Shown: piece by piece, positions 1 through 7,972 of the stretch
Numbering within the stretch: the stretch's first letter is position 1
Layout: the number at the start of each line of letters is the position of its first letter
Assembly: GCA_001464385.1 (NCBI GenBank)
Contig: LNFB01000109.1
Span: 1-59,059, forward strand
Length of the DNA: 59,059 nt
Direction of reading: 5' to 3'
DNA from: Deltaproteobacteria bacterium Ga0077550
Lineage (GTDB): Bacteria > Myxococcota_A > Polyangia > Nannocystales > Nannocystaceae
Program-made: the position numbers and the translations under genes
The notes under the pieces: generated by a model
Databases searched by the model: none
Seen by the model: the letters and a program-made list of their open reading frames with translations, nothing else
Told to the model about the DNA's origin: nothing

Positions 1-1
1 G

Positions 2-604
2 ACGCCGTCGCCCGTCGCCGCCGTCGCGCCGCCGCGGCCGGCCGTGGTCGCGACGCCGTCGGCGATCCCCGAGCGCGCGCCGTCCGAGCCCGCGCCGCCG
101 GAGCCCGCGCCGCCCGAGCCCACGTCGCGCGCCTTCGCCGACTACCAGCACCTGCGGGGCTGCGAGTGCACCGGCCCCGGCGCGCCGTCGCTGCACGTCG
201 TCTCCACCGGCAGCACGACGTCGATCACCGGCGCGGGCGTCGAGGTCGAGCGCAGCTACGAGTTCGCCCTGGCCAGCGGCCCCGACGATCTCTGGGTGTT
301 GCCGACGACCGCCGACACGGCCCCCGCGACCAGCTACGTCCCCAACGAGGTCACGGTCGGCATCGGCTGCCGCGGCACCACCGTGGTCGTCGCGGCCGGC
401 GACACCGTCAGCGCGTGGTCGACCGCGACGCGCGAGCGACTGTGGTCGGCGCGGCTGCCCGCGAGCTTCGGCACCTACGCGCTGCGCCCGGGCAACGACG
501 TCGTCCTCGACTGCAAGCGGCTGAAGCCGGGCAAGGACGCGGTGAGCGTGCGCGCGGGGAACCGCACGGTCCGCGTGGCGCTCGCGGACGGCACGCTGCG
601 CTGA
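2..604 (+). CDS. C-terminal part of a protein with a Pro/Ala-rich linker (5' end outside window)
   Basis: The reading frame is already open at the left edge, so the gene begins upstream. The visible part starts with a low-complexity Pro/Ala/Glu stretch containing repeated EPAPPEP units (about residues 1-45), typical of an extended linker. About 150 residues of ordered sequence follow, including VVVAAGDTVSAWSTATRERLW, which resembles a blade of a PQQ- or WD-type beta-propeller where a value is reported as 'name, split by, tag'. Two Cys occur close together (GCECTG). The missing N-terminus could hold a membrane anchor or a kinase domain, but nothing here proves that. It converges on the next gene with 13 bases between the stop codons. 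Function unknown. Confidence 0.6.
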   Translation, partial: TPSPVAAVAPPRPAVVATPSAIPERAPSEPAPPEPAPPEPTSRAFADYQHLRGCECTGPGAPSLHVVSTGSTTSITGAGVEVERSYEFALASGPDDLWVLPTTADTAPATSYVPNEVTVGIGCRGTTVVVAAGDTVSAWSTATRERLWSARLPASFGTYALRPGNDVVLDCKRLKPGKDAVSVRAGNRTVRVALADGTLR

Positions 605-617
605 GGCAGCGCCCGAC

Positions 618-2396
618 TCACCGCGCGCGCTGCAGCGCGCCGCCCATCGCGTCCAGCATGTCCACGCGCCGCACCTCGTGCATGCTGCCCTCGTCGATCC
701 GCCCCTCGACCAGCTCGTAGCCGAGCAGCGCGAAGACGCGGCCGCGGTAGAACACGGGCCTCGCGTTGCCGTACCAGTCGATGCAGCTCGCGACGCAGCG
801 ATCGTCCGTTGCGCTGCGCGGATCGGCGTGGAGCAGGCCCAGGGTCGAGAACTGCAGATCGTCGACGCCGAGGTACATCACCGCCGCCGAGCCGTCGAGG
901 AGGTGGTCGGAGCCCCGACCGCCCGCGCCGCGCACCGGCAGTCCGAGCATGCCGCCGCGGTCACTCGTCGCCTTGTAGAAGAAGCCGTGGCTCCGCAGCT
1001 CGCCCTGGCTCGCGCCGTCGAGGGCGAAGTGCCCGGCGGCGGCCGGTCGACCGCGGAGCGACAGCGACGTGAAGTGCAGCGCGTCGCCGCTGCTGCCGAC
1101 GACCACGGCGTCGCGGCCGAGCGCCTCGAGTCGATCGACGCCGTGGACGATCGGGATCGTCGTGTCCTCCCACGCGCCGTCGACGTGGTGCACGCTCACG
1201 GCGGCGGCGCTCCCCTGCGCCCAGCCCCAGCCGCTGCCGTAGCCGTAGAGCAGGGCGTCGTCGACGAAGCGGTTCTGCAGGGTCCCGCTGCCCTGCGGCT
1301 CGGGGAGGTCGCGGTACGCCCGGCTCGGCACGGTGTCGCCCCACTTCGCGAACCCGAGCGCGCCGATGCTGACCATCCCGAGGTCTCCATGGGCCGGCCC
1401 GCCCTGCGTCGCCTCGGCGCTCCACATGCCCTCGCCCGCTCCCTCGGTCGTGAGCGCGACGTGGAGCTCGCCGTCGTTCGCCTCCTTGAACGAGAACTGA
1501 TCGATCGGCATCCCCTGCACGTGCAGCGCCCCGATCGGGCCCTCGCCGAGCGGCAGGCGGTACAGCGACGAGCGCGGCATGCCGTTGGCGCTCGGGGTGC
1601 CGGCGGTCCACACGTAGATCGCCTTGCCGGACACGTAGAAGGAGCGGCCCTGGCCGCCCTGCACGCCCCGGCCGCGGCAACCGACGTCGGCTCCGCCGAG
1701 ATCGCACGTCACCAGCGTGTGCAGCGTGTCGGCGGCGTCGTCGATCGACGGCACGATGTCGTCGTCGCCGATGATGCGGTGCCAGTCGTCGCCGCGCCTG
1801 GCCCCGCGCAGGCTCGGGAGCGACGCGGCGCGGCGCCTGGCGCCGAGCCCTCGGGATCCGAGGTGATGCGGCATGTAGAAGACCAGCTTGTCCCCGACCA
1901 TCCGGCTGGCGTAGTTGCGCGACGAGTAGTAGTCGTTCGAGCGCAGGAAGTAGGTGTCGACGTGCGAGAGATCGCCCGCGTCGTCGATGTGGAACAGGCC
2001 GATCTCGGTGGCGGTGTCGTGGTAGCTGTAGCCGACGACCACGATGGTGTCGCCGTGGATCAGCATCTCGTCGTACCAGGCGTCGTGCCCACGGAACGGC
2101 GGCACGTCGACGACCGAGCGCGGCCGGAGTTGGTCGTCGCCGAGGTCCACCGAGAACAGCCGACCGCGGCGTAGGACCACGAGGTGCTCGCCGTGCGTCT
2201 TGATGATGCCGCCCTCGTCGACCCCGGCCTCCTGCGTGTTGGTGATCGACTCGTCCTGCCCCGCGGCGCCCGGCTCGGACGCGACGGCCTGCGATGCGGG
2301 CGCGGACGACTCCGCCGGCGCGGCGCCCTTGCGGCACGCGGTGACGACGGCGAGGAGGACCAGGGCGTGGCGGAGTCCGGTGCGCGTGGCGGCCAT
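618..2396 (-). CDS. Secreted lipoprotein with C-terminal beta-propeller domain
   Basis: A 592-residue protein with an N-terminal lipoprotein signal (hydrophobic ALVLLAVVTAC with Cys at about residue 21), then a short Ala/Ser/Glu linker. The sequence TNTQEAGVDEGGIIKTHGEH is very close to the hallmark of the family of secreted proteins with a C-terminal beta-propeller distantly related to WD40 repeats (TN.Q..GVDE.DIVKTDG). The rest contains repeated strands consistent with propeller blades, for example VVVGYSYHDTATEIGLFHID. Family members are extracytoplasmic and their ligand is unknown. Expected location is the outer leaflet of the inner membrane or the outer membrane. It appears to be monocistronic; 45 bases separate its start from the stop of the gene at 2442. 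Confidence 0.85.
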   Translation of the reverse strand: MAATRTGLRHALVLLAVVTACRKGAAPAESSAPASQAVASEPGAAGQDESITNTQEAGVDEGGIIKTHGEHLVVLRRGRLFSVDLGDDQLRPRSVVDVPPFRGHDAWYDEMLIHGDTIVVVGYSYHDTATEIGLFHIDDAGDLSHVDTYFLRSNDYYSSRNYASRMVGDKLVFYMPHHLGSRGLGARRRAASLPSLRGARRGDDWHRIIGDDDIVPSIDDAADTLHTLVTCDLGGADVGCRGRGVQGGQGRSFYVSGKAIYVWTAGTPSANGMPRSSLYRLPLGEGPIGALHVQGMPIDQFSFKEANDGELHVALTTEGAGEGMWSAEATQGGPAHGDLGMVSIGALGFAKWGDTVPSRAYRDLPEPQGSGTLQNRFVDDALLYGYGSGWGWAQGSAAAVSVHHVDGAWEDTTIPIVHGVDRLEALGRDAVVVGSSGDALHFTSLSLRGRPAAAGHFALDGASQGELRSHGFFYKATSDRGGMLGLPVRGAGGRGSDHLLDGSAAVMYLGVDDLQFSTLGLLHADPRSATDDRCVASCIDWYGNARPVFYRGRVFALLGYELVEGRIDEGSMHEVRRVDMLDAMGGALQRAR

Positions 2397-2441
2397 CTCG
2401 ACCCCCGAACGCCGGCCGCGGCGGGGGACTTACGCGCGCGG

Positions 2442-3998
2442 TCACACGACGACGATGCCCTCGGCCGCGGTCGGCAGCACCGCGCGAGGTCGGCGATCGA
2501 TCACCGCGAGGGCGCAGTCGCGGACCGCCGCGGGATCCTCGTGCGCGATCGGCAGGAGTCGGTCGCCAGCGTCGCGGAGCACGCGACCGAGCGAGGTGCT
2601 GGCGAGCACCGCGAGCCGATCGTCGCCGAGCGCGACGAGGTCGACCGCGACGATCGACTCACCGGGCGCGAACGTACCGGGCTCGACGGCGAGCCGGCGC
2701 CATGTCCAGGCTTCGGCGGTGCCGAGGCGCTCGAAGCCGGCGCGGCCGACGAGGAGCGCAGTGCTCGTGCCATCGCGGCGGGGCACCACCACCGCGGCGA
2801 GCACCCCGAGGAACGCGTCGCGGTGGGGTTTCAGCCCGAGCCGCACACCGAGCAGCACCGGCGTGGCCGCGGGATCGAGTGCGTCGTCGAGCTCGGGGGA
2901 GGCCTGGTCGCTGGGCGCCCTCGTCTCGAGGCTCCGCCACCCCGCCGGCAGCATCCCCGCGTCCAGGCCCTGCGACTGCGTCACGCTCCCGTCCATCGCC
3001 ACGCGCACGAGCGTCAGGGGAAGCCCGCCCGACTGGCCGCACGCCAGCCACGTCGACCCGGCCGCGTCCCCCTGCACCACCGCCGGCATCGGCTCGCCGC
3101 CGAGCACGACGCCCGCGTCCTCGCCGAGCCCCGCTCCGCTCGCGTCCCAGCGCGCGCGCACGAGCCTCCATCCACCCCCGTCCGCGGGCCGCCCGAGCCA
3201 CGCCGAGACCCCGCCGTCTGCGTGCTCGATCGGTCGCCCGAACCAGCGCCCTCCCGCGGGCAACGGGCGCCCGCACGTCGGTCCCCACCCGTCGTCGTCG
3301 GGACCCGCCGGCTCGTGGAACCGCCACAGCACGAGCGTCCCGCCCTCCTCCCAGCCGAACCAACGCGCGAAGTCGGGCGCGAAGCTGGCTCGCGAGGCGT
3401 AGTCGGCCTCGGCCACGCGCGGCCGCGTCCCGGACGGCACCGCCCGCACGCCCCCCCGCCACGCCGCCAACGGCGAGTGCACGGATCGCAAGTGGACCAG
3501 GAGCCGCACGTCGTCCGCGTCTTCGTGCACCGCCGCGGTGTGCAGCACCGGGGTCGCCACCGCATCGAGCAACGCATCGAACGCGCGCACGTGGTTCGCG
3601 ATCACGTGGAACCACACCCGTTCGGACCGCACGGCGAGTCCCGATGGCGCGAACACGACTTCGACCTCCACGCCGTAGCGGCCGGGATCGTCGAGCGTGA
3701 CGTAGGAACACAGGTCGACGGTCCAGCGCACCACGGTCCCCCTGGGCAGCGTCTCGGTGGTGCGCCCGGCTTGCGCCCGCTTCGTCGGCGAGAGCCCGAG
3801 GCGGAAGTCCTGATCGTCCCCGTCGAGGCTCCCGAGCGACCGCCCGTCCTCGGCGCAGAAGTGCACCCGCACCACATCGCCGGCCTCGAAGTCCGGCGGG
3901 AAGGCGACGTCGGCGTCTCCGTTGACGAGCTGGATCGCGAGCGCGATCGGCTGCTGCACCACGTACGGGGTCTCGGTGAGGCGAAGCTCGATGTGCAT
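2442..3998 (-). CDS. Uncharacterised protein downstream of the metalloprotease-like gene
   Basis: 518 residues with no signal peptide and no membrane segment. The N-terminal 130 residues (MHIELRLTETPYVVQQPIAL and onward) look like a beta-sandwich: alternating hydrophobic strands, a 'pi-type' FPPDFEAGDVVRVHF segment and many Val/Asp pairs. The remainder is rich in Trp, Gly and Asp with short 'GGGWRLVRARWD'-like strands that could form a propeller. I do not recognise a family. The start is supported by GGGAG eight bases upstream. It begins 18 bases after the stop of the metalloprotease-like gene on the same strand, so the two are probably co-transcribed. This makes an accessory, chaperone or immunity-like role conceivable, but that is inference from position only. 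Confidence 0.75.
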   Translation of the reverse strand: MHIELRLTETPYVVQQPIALAIQLVNGDADVAFPPDFEAGDVVRVHFCAEDGRSLGSLDGDDQDFRLGLSPTKRAQAGRTTETLPRGTVVRWTVDLCSYVTLDDPGRYGVEVEVVFAPSGLAVRSERVWFHVIANHVRAFDALLDAVATPVLHTAAVHEDADDVRLLVHLRSVHSPLAAWRGGVRAVPSGTRPRVAEADYASRASFAPDFARWFGWEEGGTLVLWRFHEPAGPDDDGWGPTCGRPLPAGGRWFGRPIEHADGGVSAWLGRPADGGGWRLVRARWDASGAGLGEDAGVVLGGEPMPAVVQGDAAGSTWLACGQSGGLPLTLVRVAMDGSVTQSQGLDAGMLPAGWRSLETRAPSDQASPELDDALDPAATPVLLGVRLGLKPHRDAFLGVLAAVVVPRRDGTSTALLVGRAGFERLGTAEAWTWRRLAVEPGTFAPGESIVAVDLVALGDDRLAVLASTSLGRVLRDAGDRLLPIAHEDPAAVRDCALAVIDRRPRAVLPTAAEGIVVV

Positions 3999-4016
3999 CG
4001 TCGTGGCTCCCGAGCT

Positions 4017-6551
4017 TCAACTCGACGCCGGCATCGGACCGGTGACGACGTCCCAGCCGCGCAGCTTGAGGATGCACTTGCCGCAGAACGCGGAGTGGTT
4101 CGTCGATGCCCGTCCCCAGCTCACTGGCGTCCCGATCCGCGGGTTGCGGGTCGGGATCCCCCACGGGTAGCACATCGTGCAGTTGTGATCCCTCAGGTCG
4201 TGATGGGTGGGCGTGTCGGATGCAGCGTTGATCCGGTTGGCCTGCGGGTTGCTGCCGGTCTCGTGGTGGTTGAGGAACCGCGAGTGCCCCATCTCGTGGG
4301 TCACGATGAAGCGATCCTGGTAGTCGGGGAACATCGAGTGGCTGAGGACGACCACGCCTCTGGTGAGGCCGATGCACTTGATGCCCAGCTCGAAGTCCTC
4401 GACGGCGCCGTCGCGGCCGTGACCCCACAGCGCGCGGTGGGTCGCCCGTACCGCCGGGATCCAGCGCCCGTGGACGATGATGCCTCCGCGCTCTCCCACG
4501 AACGACGAGACCGCGGTGGCGTACGACTGCAGGAAGAGGGTGCTGAGGGCCGCGCCCGCATCGGATTGCACCCGCCGGACGAACTCTCGCGCCGTATCCG
4601 TCGGACCCTGGGCGGGCACGGTGAAGTTGGTGTGGAACAAGCTGTTGTTGCTCCACGTCACGTTGCCGATGGTGCGATCGATACGGAGGGTGCCGCCGAT
4701 GCAAGCCCCCACGATCTCCTCGAACGTCGGCGCGACCGGGTCGCCCTCGAAGTGCCGCGCCCGCATCTGCGCCGCCGAAAGGGCGATGGCGTTGTTGTGG
4801 TCGAGTTCGCAGTAGGCCTTCGCGTACTCCGCGGCCACCGCTGCCCAATTGATCGCTTGAGCGGGCGCGGGCCAGTTCACGACGGCCGCGATCCGGTGCT
4901 GCCGCCACAGCGTCATGCGTCCCGTGCGGGCGCGCAGGATGTCGTCCCACGCGGCATTGTTGCGAACCTGGCGATGGGCGGCCTGCAGCGCGTTCTCGTG
5001 GGGCCGCCCGCGGAATGAGATGCGGGCCGTGATGCGGTAGTTGTCGCCCGCGACGTACGATCCGCGGAACAAGACGCCGGCCTTGCCGCGCTGATCATTG
5101 CTGCCCTGGTGCGCCGCGGTGCTCACCACGTCCCCCCCAGGCGCGGTGCTCGTGAACGGCGGCAGGTCGTTGCCGATGCGAAAATAGGCGGTGTTGGGGT
5201 CGACCGCCTGCCGGGCCCCGCCGAGGGTGCTCGGGCAGTTGGTCCGGCCGGCGCCGCGCGTGGCCGTGAGGGCCGCGGCGACGTAGGCGCGCGTGCGCGA
5301 GGGAATGTCGGGGTCGGTACCGTCGGGGAGGCGGGTCGTATCCTCGGCGGCTTCGTCGACCGACCACTCGATGGCGACGTCACCCACCGCCCGGGGCGAC
5401 GCGATGCCGACGCCCGTACCGTCGGCATCGCCCCGGCTCATCAAGAGGATGGTGGCCTGGATCGGGATCTCGAACCGATCCAGGTAGTCCGCATCCGAGT
5501 TGACGTGCCCGGCATCGTGCTGGAAGTCCGGCAGGTTCACATAGAAGTAGTTGTGATCGACGTAGATCCGGGCCGCTGCGTCGTGCGCGGGCAGGGCAGC
5601 GTTCTGGATGATCGTGCGTGGCTGCTCGTTGGCCCGGAGCGCGGCGCGGAAATCGACGTTGTTCGCGTAGCCGGCCCCGGCGTGGCCGGCCGTGCGCTCG
5701 GATAGCGTCGGGTGTCCGAACGCGTAGCGCACCATCGCCCGCTGCGTCTGGGCCCCGATGACGCCGTCGACTGGCCCGGCGAAGTAGCCGAGTTCGTTGA
5801 GTTTGTGCTGCACCCACCGCTCCGGGGCCGCACCCTCGATCGGGGCCGCTCCGTCTGCGGTGTACGTGCCGAGCGCGAGCGTCACCGAGTGGTAGAGCAC
5901 ATGGAACTGCGCCTCGGCGACCTTGCGCGTGTTCTCGGCCTCCACGCGCACGGTGTACGGCGAGTACAAGGGGCTCAGGGCCAGGCCATCGAGCGCCCCG
6001 CGGTTGGCGAGCCCGTCCCACTCGCCGAGCGCATCGATGGATTGATTGCCGTTGGCGCTCGCGACCGCGTCGCGCTGGAACACGATGTCGCCGCCGTAGT
6101 GGGTACCTCGGATCGTCAGCTTGAGCGTGTCGGGCTGCAGGTTGGCGGGGGTGTAGTGCCCACGCAGCGTTTCCACGCCGGGTACGAAGTGGTGATCCTG
6201 CAGGGTGATGGTGATCGCAGGCACCACGAGCGGGATCGCGACCACCGTGTGATGATTGATCCGTCCCTCCGCGGCGTAGTCGATGTCGATCTGGCCCGAC
6301 CAGTTCGGCGACGAGAGCCGGATGGCGTAGTCGGTCTCGGCCGCGATGCGAAAGTAGGTCGTGTCACCGACGACGCGCTTGTCGACGTAGAGCGGGATGA
6401 TCTCGACGGTCACGTCGTGCGTCGGAAGCGCGGCAGGGTATTGGAGTGTGACCGCAATGACGCCATGCTGTGCGCACGGCTGTACGACCGCGTTCATGAG
6501 CACCCCAGCCACCGCGGCCGTCCGGACGTTCTGCATGACGATGGGGGGCAC
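4017..6551 (-). CDS. Signal-less protein with peptidoglycan-binding domain and metzincin-like zinc site
   Basis: 844 residues from a GTG at 6551, chosen because GAGGAG stands eight bases upstream; a GTG at 6584 would add 11 residues but has no ribosome site. About residues 30-230 look like beta-rich domains. Residues 242-279 match a PG_binding_1 domain (VQHKLNELGYFAGPVDGVIG, then QTQRAM). Near the C-terminus is HEMGHSRFLNHHE (752-764), which places three His in the HExxHxxxxxH spacing of metzincin-type zinc proteases, though without the usual Gly. Two Cys pairs, CTMC (791/794) and CGKC (823/826), could bind another metal. There is no signal peptide, so export would need a Sec-independent route. 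The domain set recalls effectors of contractile injection systems, but no structural component of such a system lies in the window. Confidence 0.75.
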   Translation of the reverse strand: MPPIVMQNVRTAAVAGVLMNAVVQPCAQHGVIAVTLQYPAALPTHDVTVEIIPLYVDKRVVGDTTYFRIAAETDYAIRLSSPNWSGQIDIDYAAEGRINHHTVVAIPLVVPAITITLQDHHFVPGVETLRGHYTPANLQPDTLKLTIRGTHYGGDIVFQRDAVASANGNQSIDALGEWDGLANRGALDGLALSPLYSPYTVRVEAENTRKVAEAQFHVLYHSVTLALGTYTADGAAPIEGAAPERWVQHKLNELGYFAGPVDGVIGAQTQRAMVRYAFGHPTLSERTAGHAGAGYANNVDFRAALRANEQPRTIIQNAALPAHDAAARIYVDHNYFYVNLPDFQHDAGHVNSDADYLDRFEIPIQATILLMSRGDADGTGVGIASPRAVGDVAIEWSVDEAAEDTTRLPDGTDPDIPSRTRAYVAAALTATRGAGRTNCPSTLGGARQAVDPNTAYFRIGNDLPPFTSTAPGGDVVSTAAHQGSNDQRGKAGVLFRGSYVAGDNYRITARISFRGRPHENALQAAHRQVRNNAAWDDILRARTGRMTLWRQHRIAAVVNWPAPAQAINWAAVAAEYAKAYCELDHNNAIALSAAQMRARHFEGDPVAPTFEEIVGACIGGTLRIDRTIGNVTWSNNSLFHTNFTVPAQGPTDTAREFVRRVQSDAGAALSTLFLQSYATAVSSFVGERGGIIVHGRWIPAVRATHRALWGHGRDGAVEDFELGIKCIGLTRGVVVLSHSMFPDYQDRFIVTHEMGHSRFLNHHETGSNPQANRINAASDTPTHHDLRDHNCTMCYPWGIPTRNPRIGTPVSWGRASTNHSAFCGKCILKLRGWDVVTGPMPASS

Positions 6552-6584
6552 GTTCCGATCTCCTCGCTCGCGAAGGGGCGGCAC

Positions 6585-6917
6585 TCACGGCACGGGGATG
6601 GGTGCGGCCTCGAGGCGATCGAGCCGCTCGTCGATGGTCGCACGTCCGTCCCACAGGATCGCGTGTGCCCACGGCCGCGTCTCGAACCCGGCGCCGTGTC
6701 GCAGACTCAACACCGCGAGCCGCTCCGCCTGCGGCGGGCTGAGGAAGCCGAGCCCTAGCGCGGCCTCGATGCCCGCCGCGATGCGCTCGCGGGCCTCGAG
6801 GCAGGACGGCCGCTGCGTCACGCCAGCGGCCTGGGCTCGCTCCAGCACCAGCTGGGCGAACTCCTCGCAGGCTCGCGCGGTGAAGACGTCGAGCTGGCCC
6901 TCGCGGATGGTCAGCAT
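6585..6917 (-). CDS. Small protein leading the metalloprotease cassette
   Basis: 110 residues from ATG at 6917, starting MLTIREGQLDVFTARACEEF. A longer frame exists upstream, but its composition is that of non-coding sequence, so the ATG is preferred. The pattern (a short basic/acidic start, a long helical middle with EARERIAAGIEAALGLGF, then GFETRPWAHAILWDGRATI) resembles small proteins often found next to type VI or extracellular contractile injection effector genes, in which a '(G)FD..PWA..IL' segment closes the helical core. The match is from memory and I cannot name a domain number. Its stop codon is separated from the preferred start of the next gene by 33 bases, consistent with an operon of three genes. 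Confidence 0.65.
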   Translation of the reverse strand: MLTIREGQLDVFTARACEEFAQLVLERAQAAGVTQRPSCLEARERIAAGIEAALGLGFLSPPQAERLAVLSLRHGAGFETRPWAHAILWDGRATIDERLDRLEAAPIPVP

Positions 6918-7053
6918 GGGAAGGTCGAGGTCAGTCGATCGGGCGTGCACCGTGGTGCTCTGCGCCGTCCGATGGACGCCGTGCGATACTACACCGCTCG
7001 TCCCTTGCGGGGGGCGGGCCGCTGGGAGGGACATGCTCGCGGCCTTCCGCCGC

Positions 7054-7072
7054 CGATCGATCGATCGATCGA
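7054..7072. repeat. GATC tetranucleotide repeat next to a start codon
   Basis: Four uninterrupted copies of GATC (7055-7070) with flanking bases continuing the CGAT pattern. The tract ends two bases before the likely ATG of the small gene at 7074, in the gap between divergent genes. Short tetranucleotide tracts can change copy number by slippage; four copies is short for that. Confidence 0.8.
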
Positions 7073-7073
7073 C

Positions 7074-7280
7074 ATGTTCGATCGCCACGCCAAGCCCACG
7101 ATGGCGGAGCGCAACGCCCTCATCGATCAGGCCAACGCGCTGCACCGGCTCGGCGACCATCGCGACGCAGCGGCCGCGATCGCGCGGGTCCTCGAGTTCG
7201 ACGCCGCCCTCGGGGTCCCCGAGACCTCACGGGCCGAGCACCGCGCGCTCGCGGCCGAGATCGCCGCGGCGGCGCGATAG
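7074..7280 (+). CDS. Small helical protein, possibly a TPR-like unit
   Basis: 68 residues from ATG at 7074 (MFDRHAKPTMAERNALIDQA). The sequence ALIDQANALHRLGDHRDAAA followed by IARVLEFDAALG has the helix-turn-helix periodicity of a single tetratricopeptide-type repeat (small residues at Ala/Gly positions). An in-frame extension back to 6945 runs through the GATC repeat and reads as non-coding sequence. The gene stands alone between the divergent metalloprotease cassette and the sigma factor gene. No function can be assigned. Confidence 0.5.
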   Translation: MFDRHAKPTMAERNALIDQANALHRLGDHRDAAAAIARVLEFDAALGVPETSRAEHRALAAEIAAAAR

Positions 7281-7393
7281 CGGACGCACTGCTCGCGTCG
7301 GCCCGCCGTTTGCGTGGTCCGCATGACAGCCTCGGCGTGCGCACACCGTCGGTTCCGCCCCGGCAGTCGATCCGCGCCGCCAAATCGTCGACG

Positions 7394-7972
7394 ATGGTCC
7401 CCGAGGTGACCACCCCCGACGAACGCGTGTCGCCGTTGCCGCTCGTCGCCGAGGGCGATCGGTGGTCGGCGCTGTACACCGAGCTGCGCGGGTTGGCCCA
7501 CGCGCTCATGGTGCGCGAGCGGGGCGAGCACACGCTGCAGACCACGGCGCTCGTGCACGAGGCGTGGATGCGCCTGGGCGAGGAGGGCTGGGAGCACCGT
7601 GGTCAGTTCATGGCCGCGGCCGCGCGGGCGATGCGGTGCATCCTCACCGATCACGCGCGGACCCGCGGCCGGATCAAGCGCGGCAACGGGGTGGCGGCGG
7701 TCCCCCTCGAGGGGCTCGCGATCGCGGACGTCTACGGCGAGCTCGTCGACCTGCTCGCCCTCGACGCGGCGCTCGATCGGCTCGCGGCGTTCGACGAGCT
7801 CGCGGCGCAGATCGTCGAGCTGCGGTTCTTCGCCGGCATGACCCACGACGAGATCGCGGCGGCGAGCGGCGTCTCCAAGCGGACGGTGGAGCGGACGTTC
7901 CGGCTGGCGCGGGCGTACCTCTACGACGCGCTCGCCCACGCCGCCCTGCGGGGTCCGCCGTGCCCGAGCTGA
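7394..7972 (+). CDS. RNA polymerase sigma factor of the ECF-like TIGR02999 type
   Basis: 192 residues from ATG at 7394 (an in-frame start at 7310 is possible but the extra 28 residues look unstructured). Region 2 contains LYTELRGLAHALMVRERGEH and LQTTALVHEAWMRL, the '-L.ATALVHEAYLRL' signature of the ECF sigma group found with protein kinases in planctomycetes and myxobacteria. ILTDHARTRGRIKRG follows, also typical. Region 4 is IVELRFFAGMTHDEIAAASG then VSKRTVERTFRLARAYL, a helix-turn-helix that would read the -35 element. No anti-sigma gene is adjacent. The gene overlaps the start of the following kinase gene by 13 bases, which suggests translational coupling and a shared signalling role. 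Confidence 0.88.
   Translation: MVPEVTTPDERVSPLPLVAEGDRWSALYTELRGLAHALMVRERGEHTLQTTALVHEAWMRLGEEGWEHRGQFMAAAARAMRCILTDHARTRGRIKRGNGVAAVPLEGLAIADVYGELVDLLALDAALDRLAAFDELAAQIVELRFFAGMTHDEIAAASGVSKRTVERTFRLARAYLYDALAHAALRGPPCPS

Noticed and set aside
2184..5018. A plus-strand frame of 944 codons opposite two minus-strand genes
   Set aside because: Arg/His/Pro-rich without any domain, antisense to genes with clear families or plausible composition.
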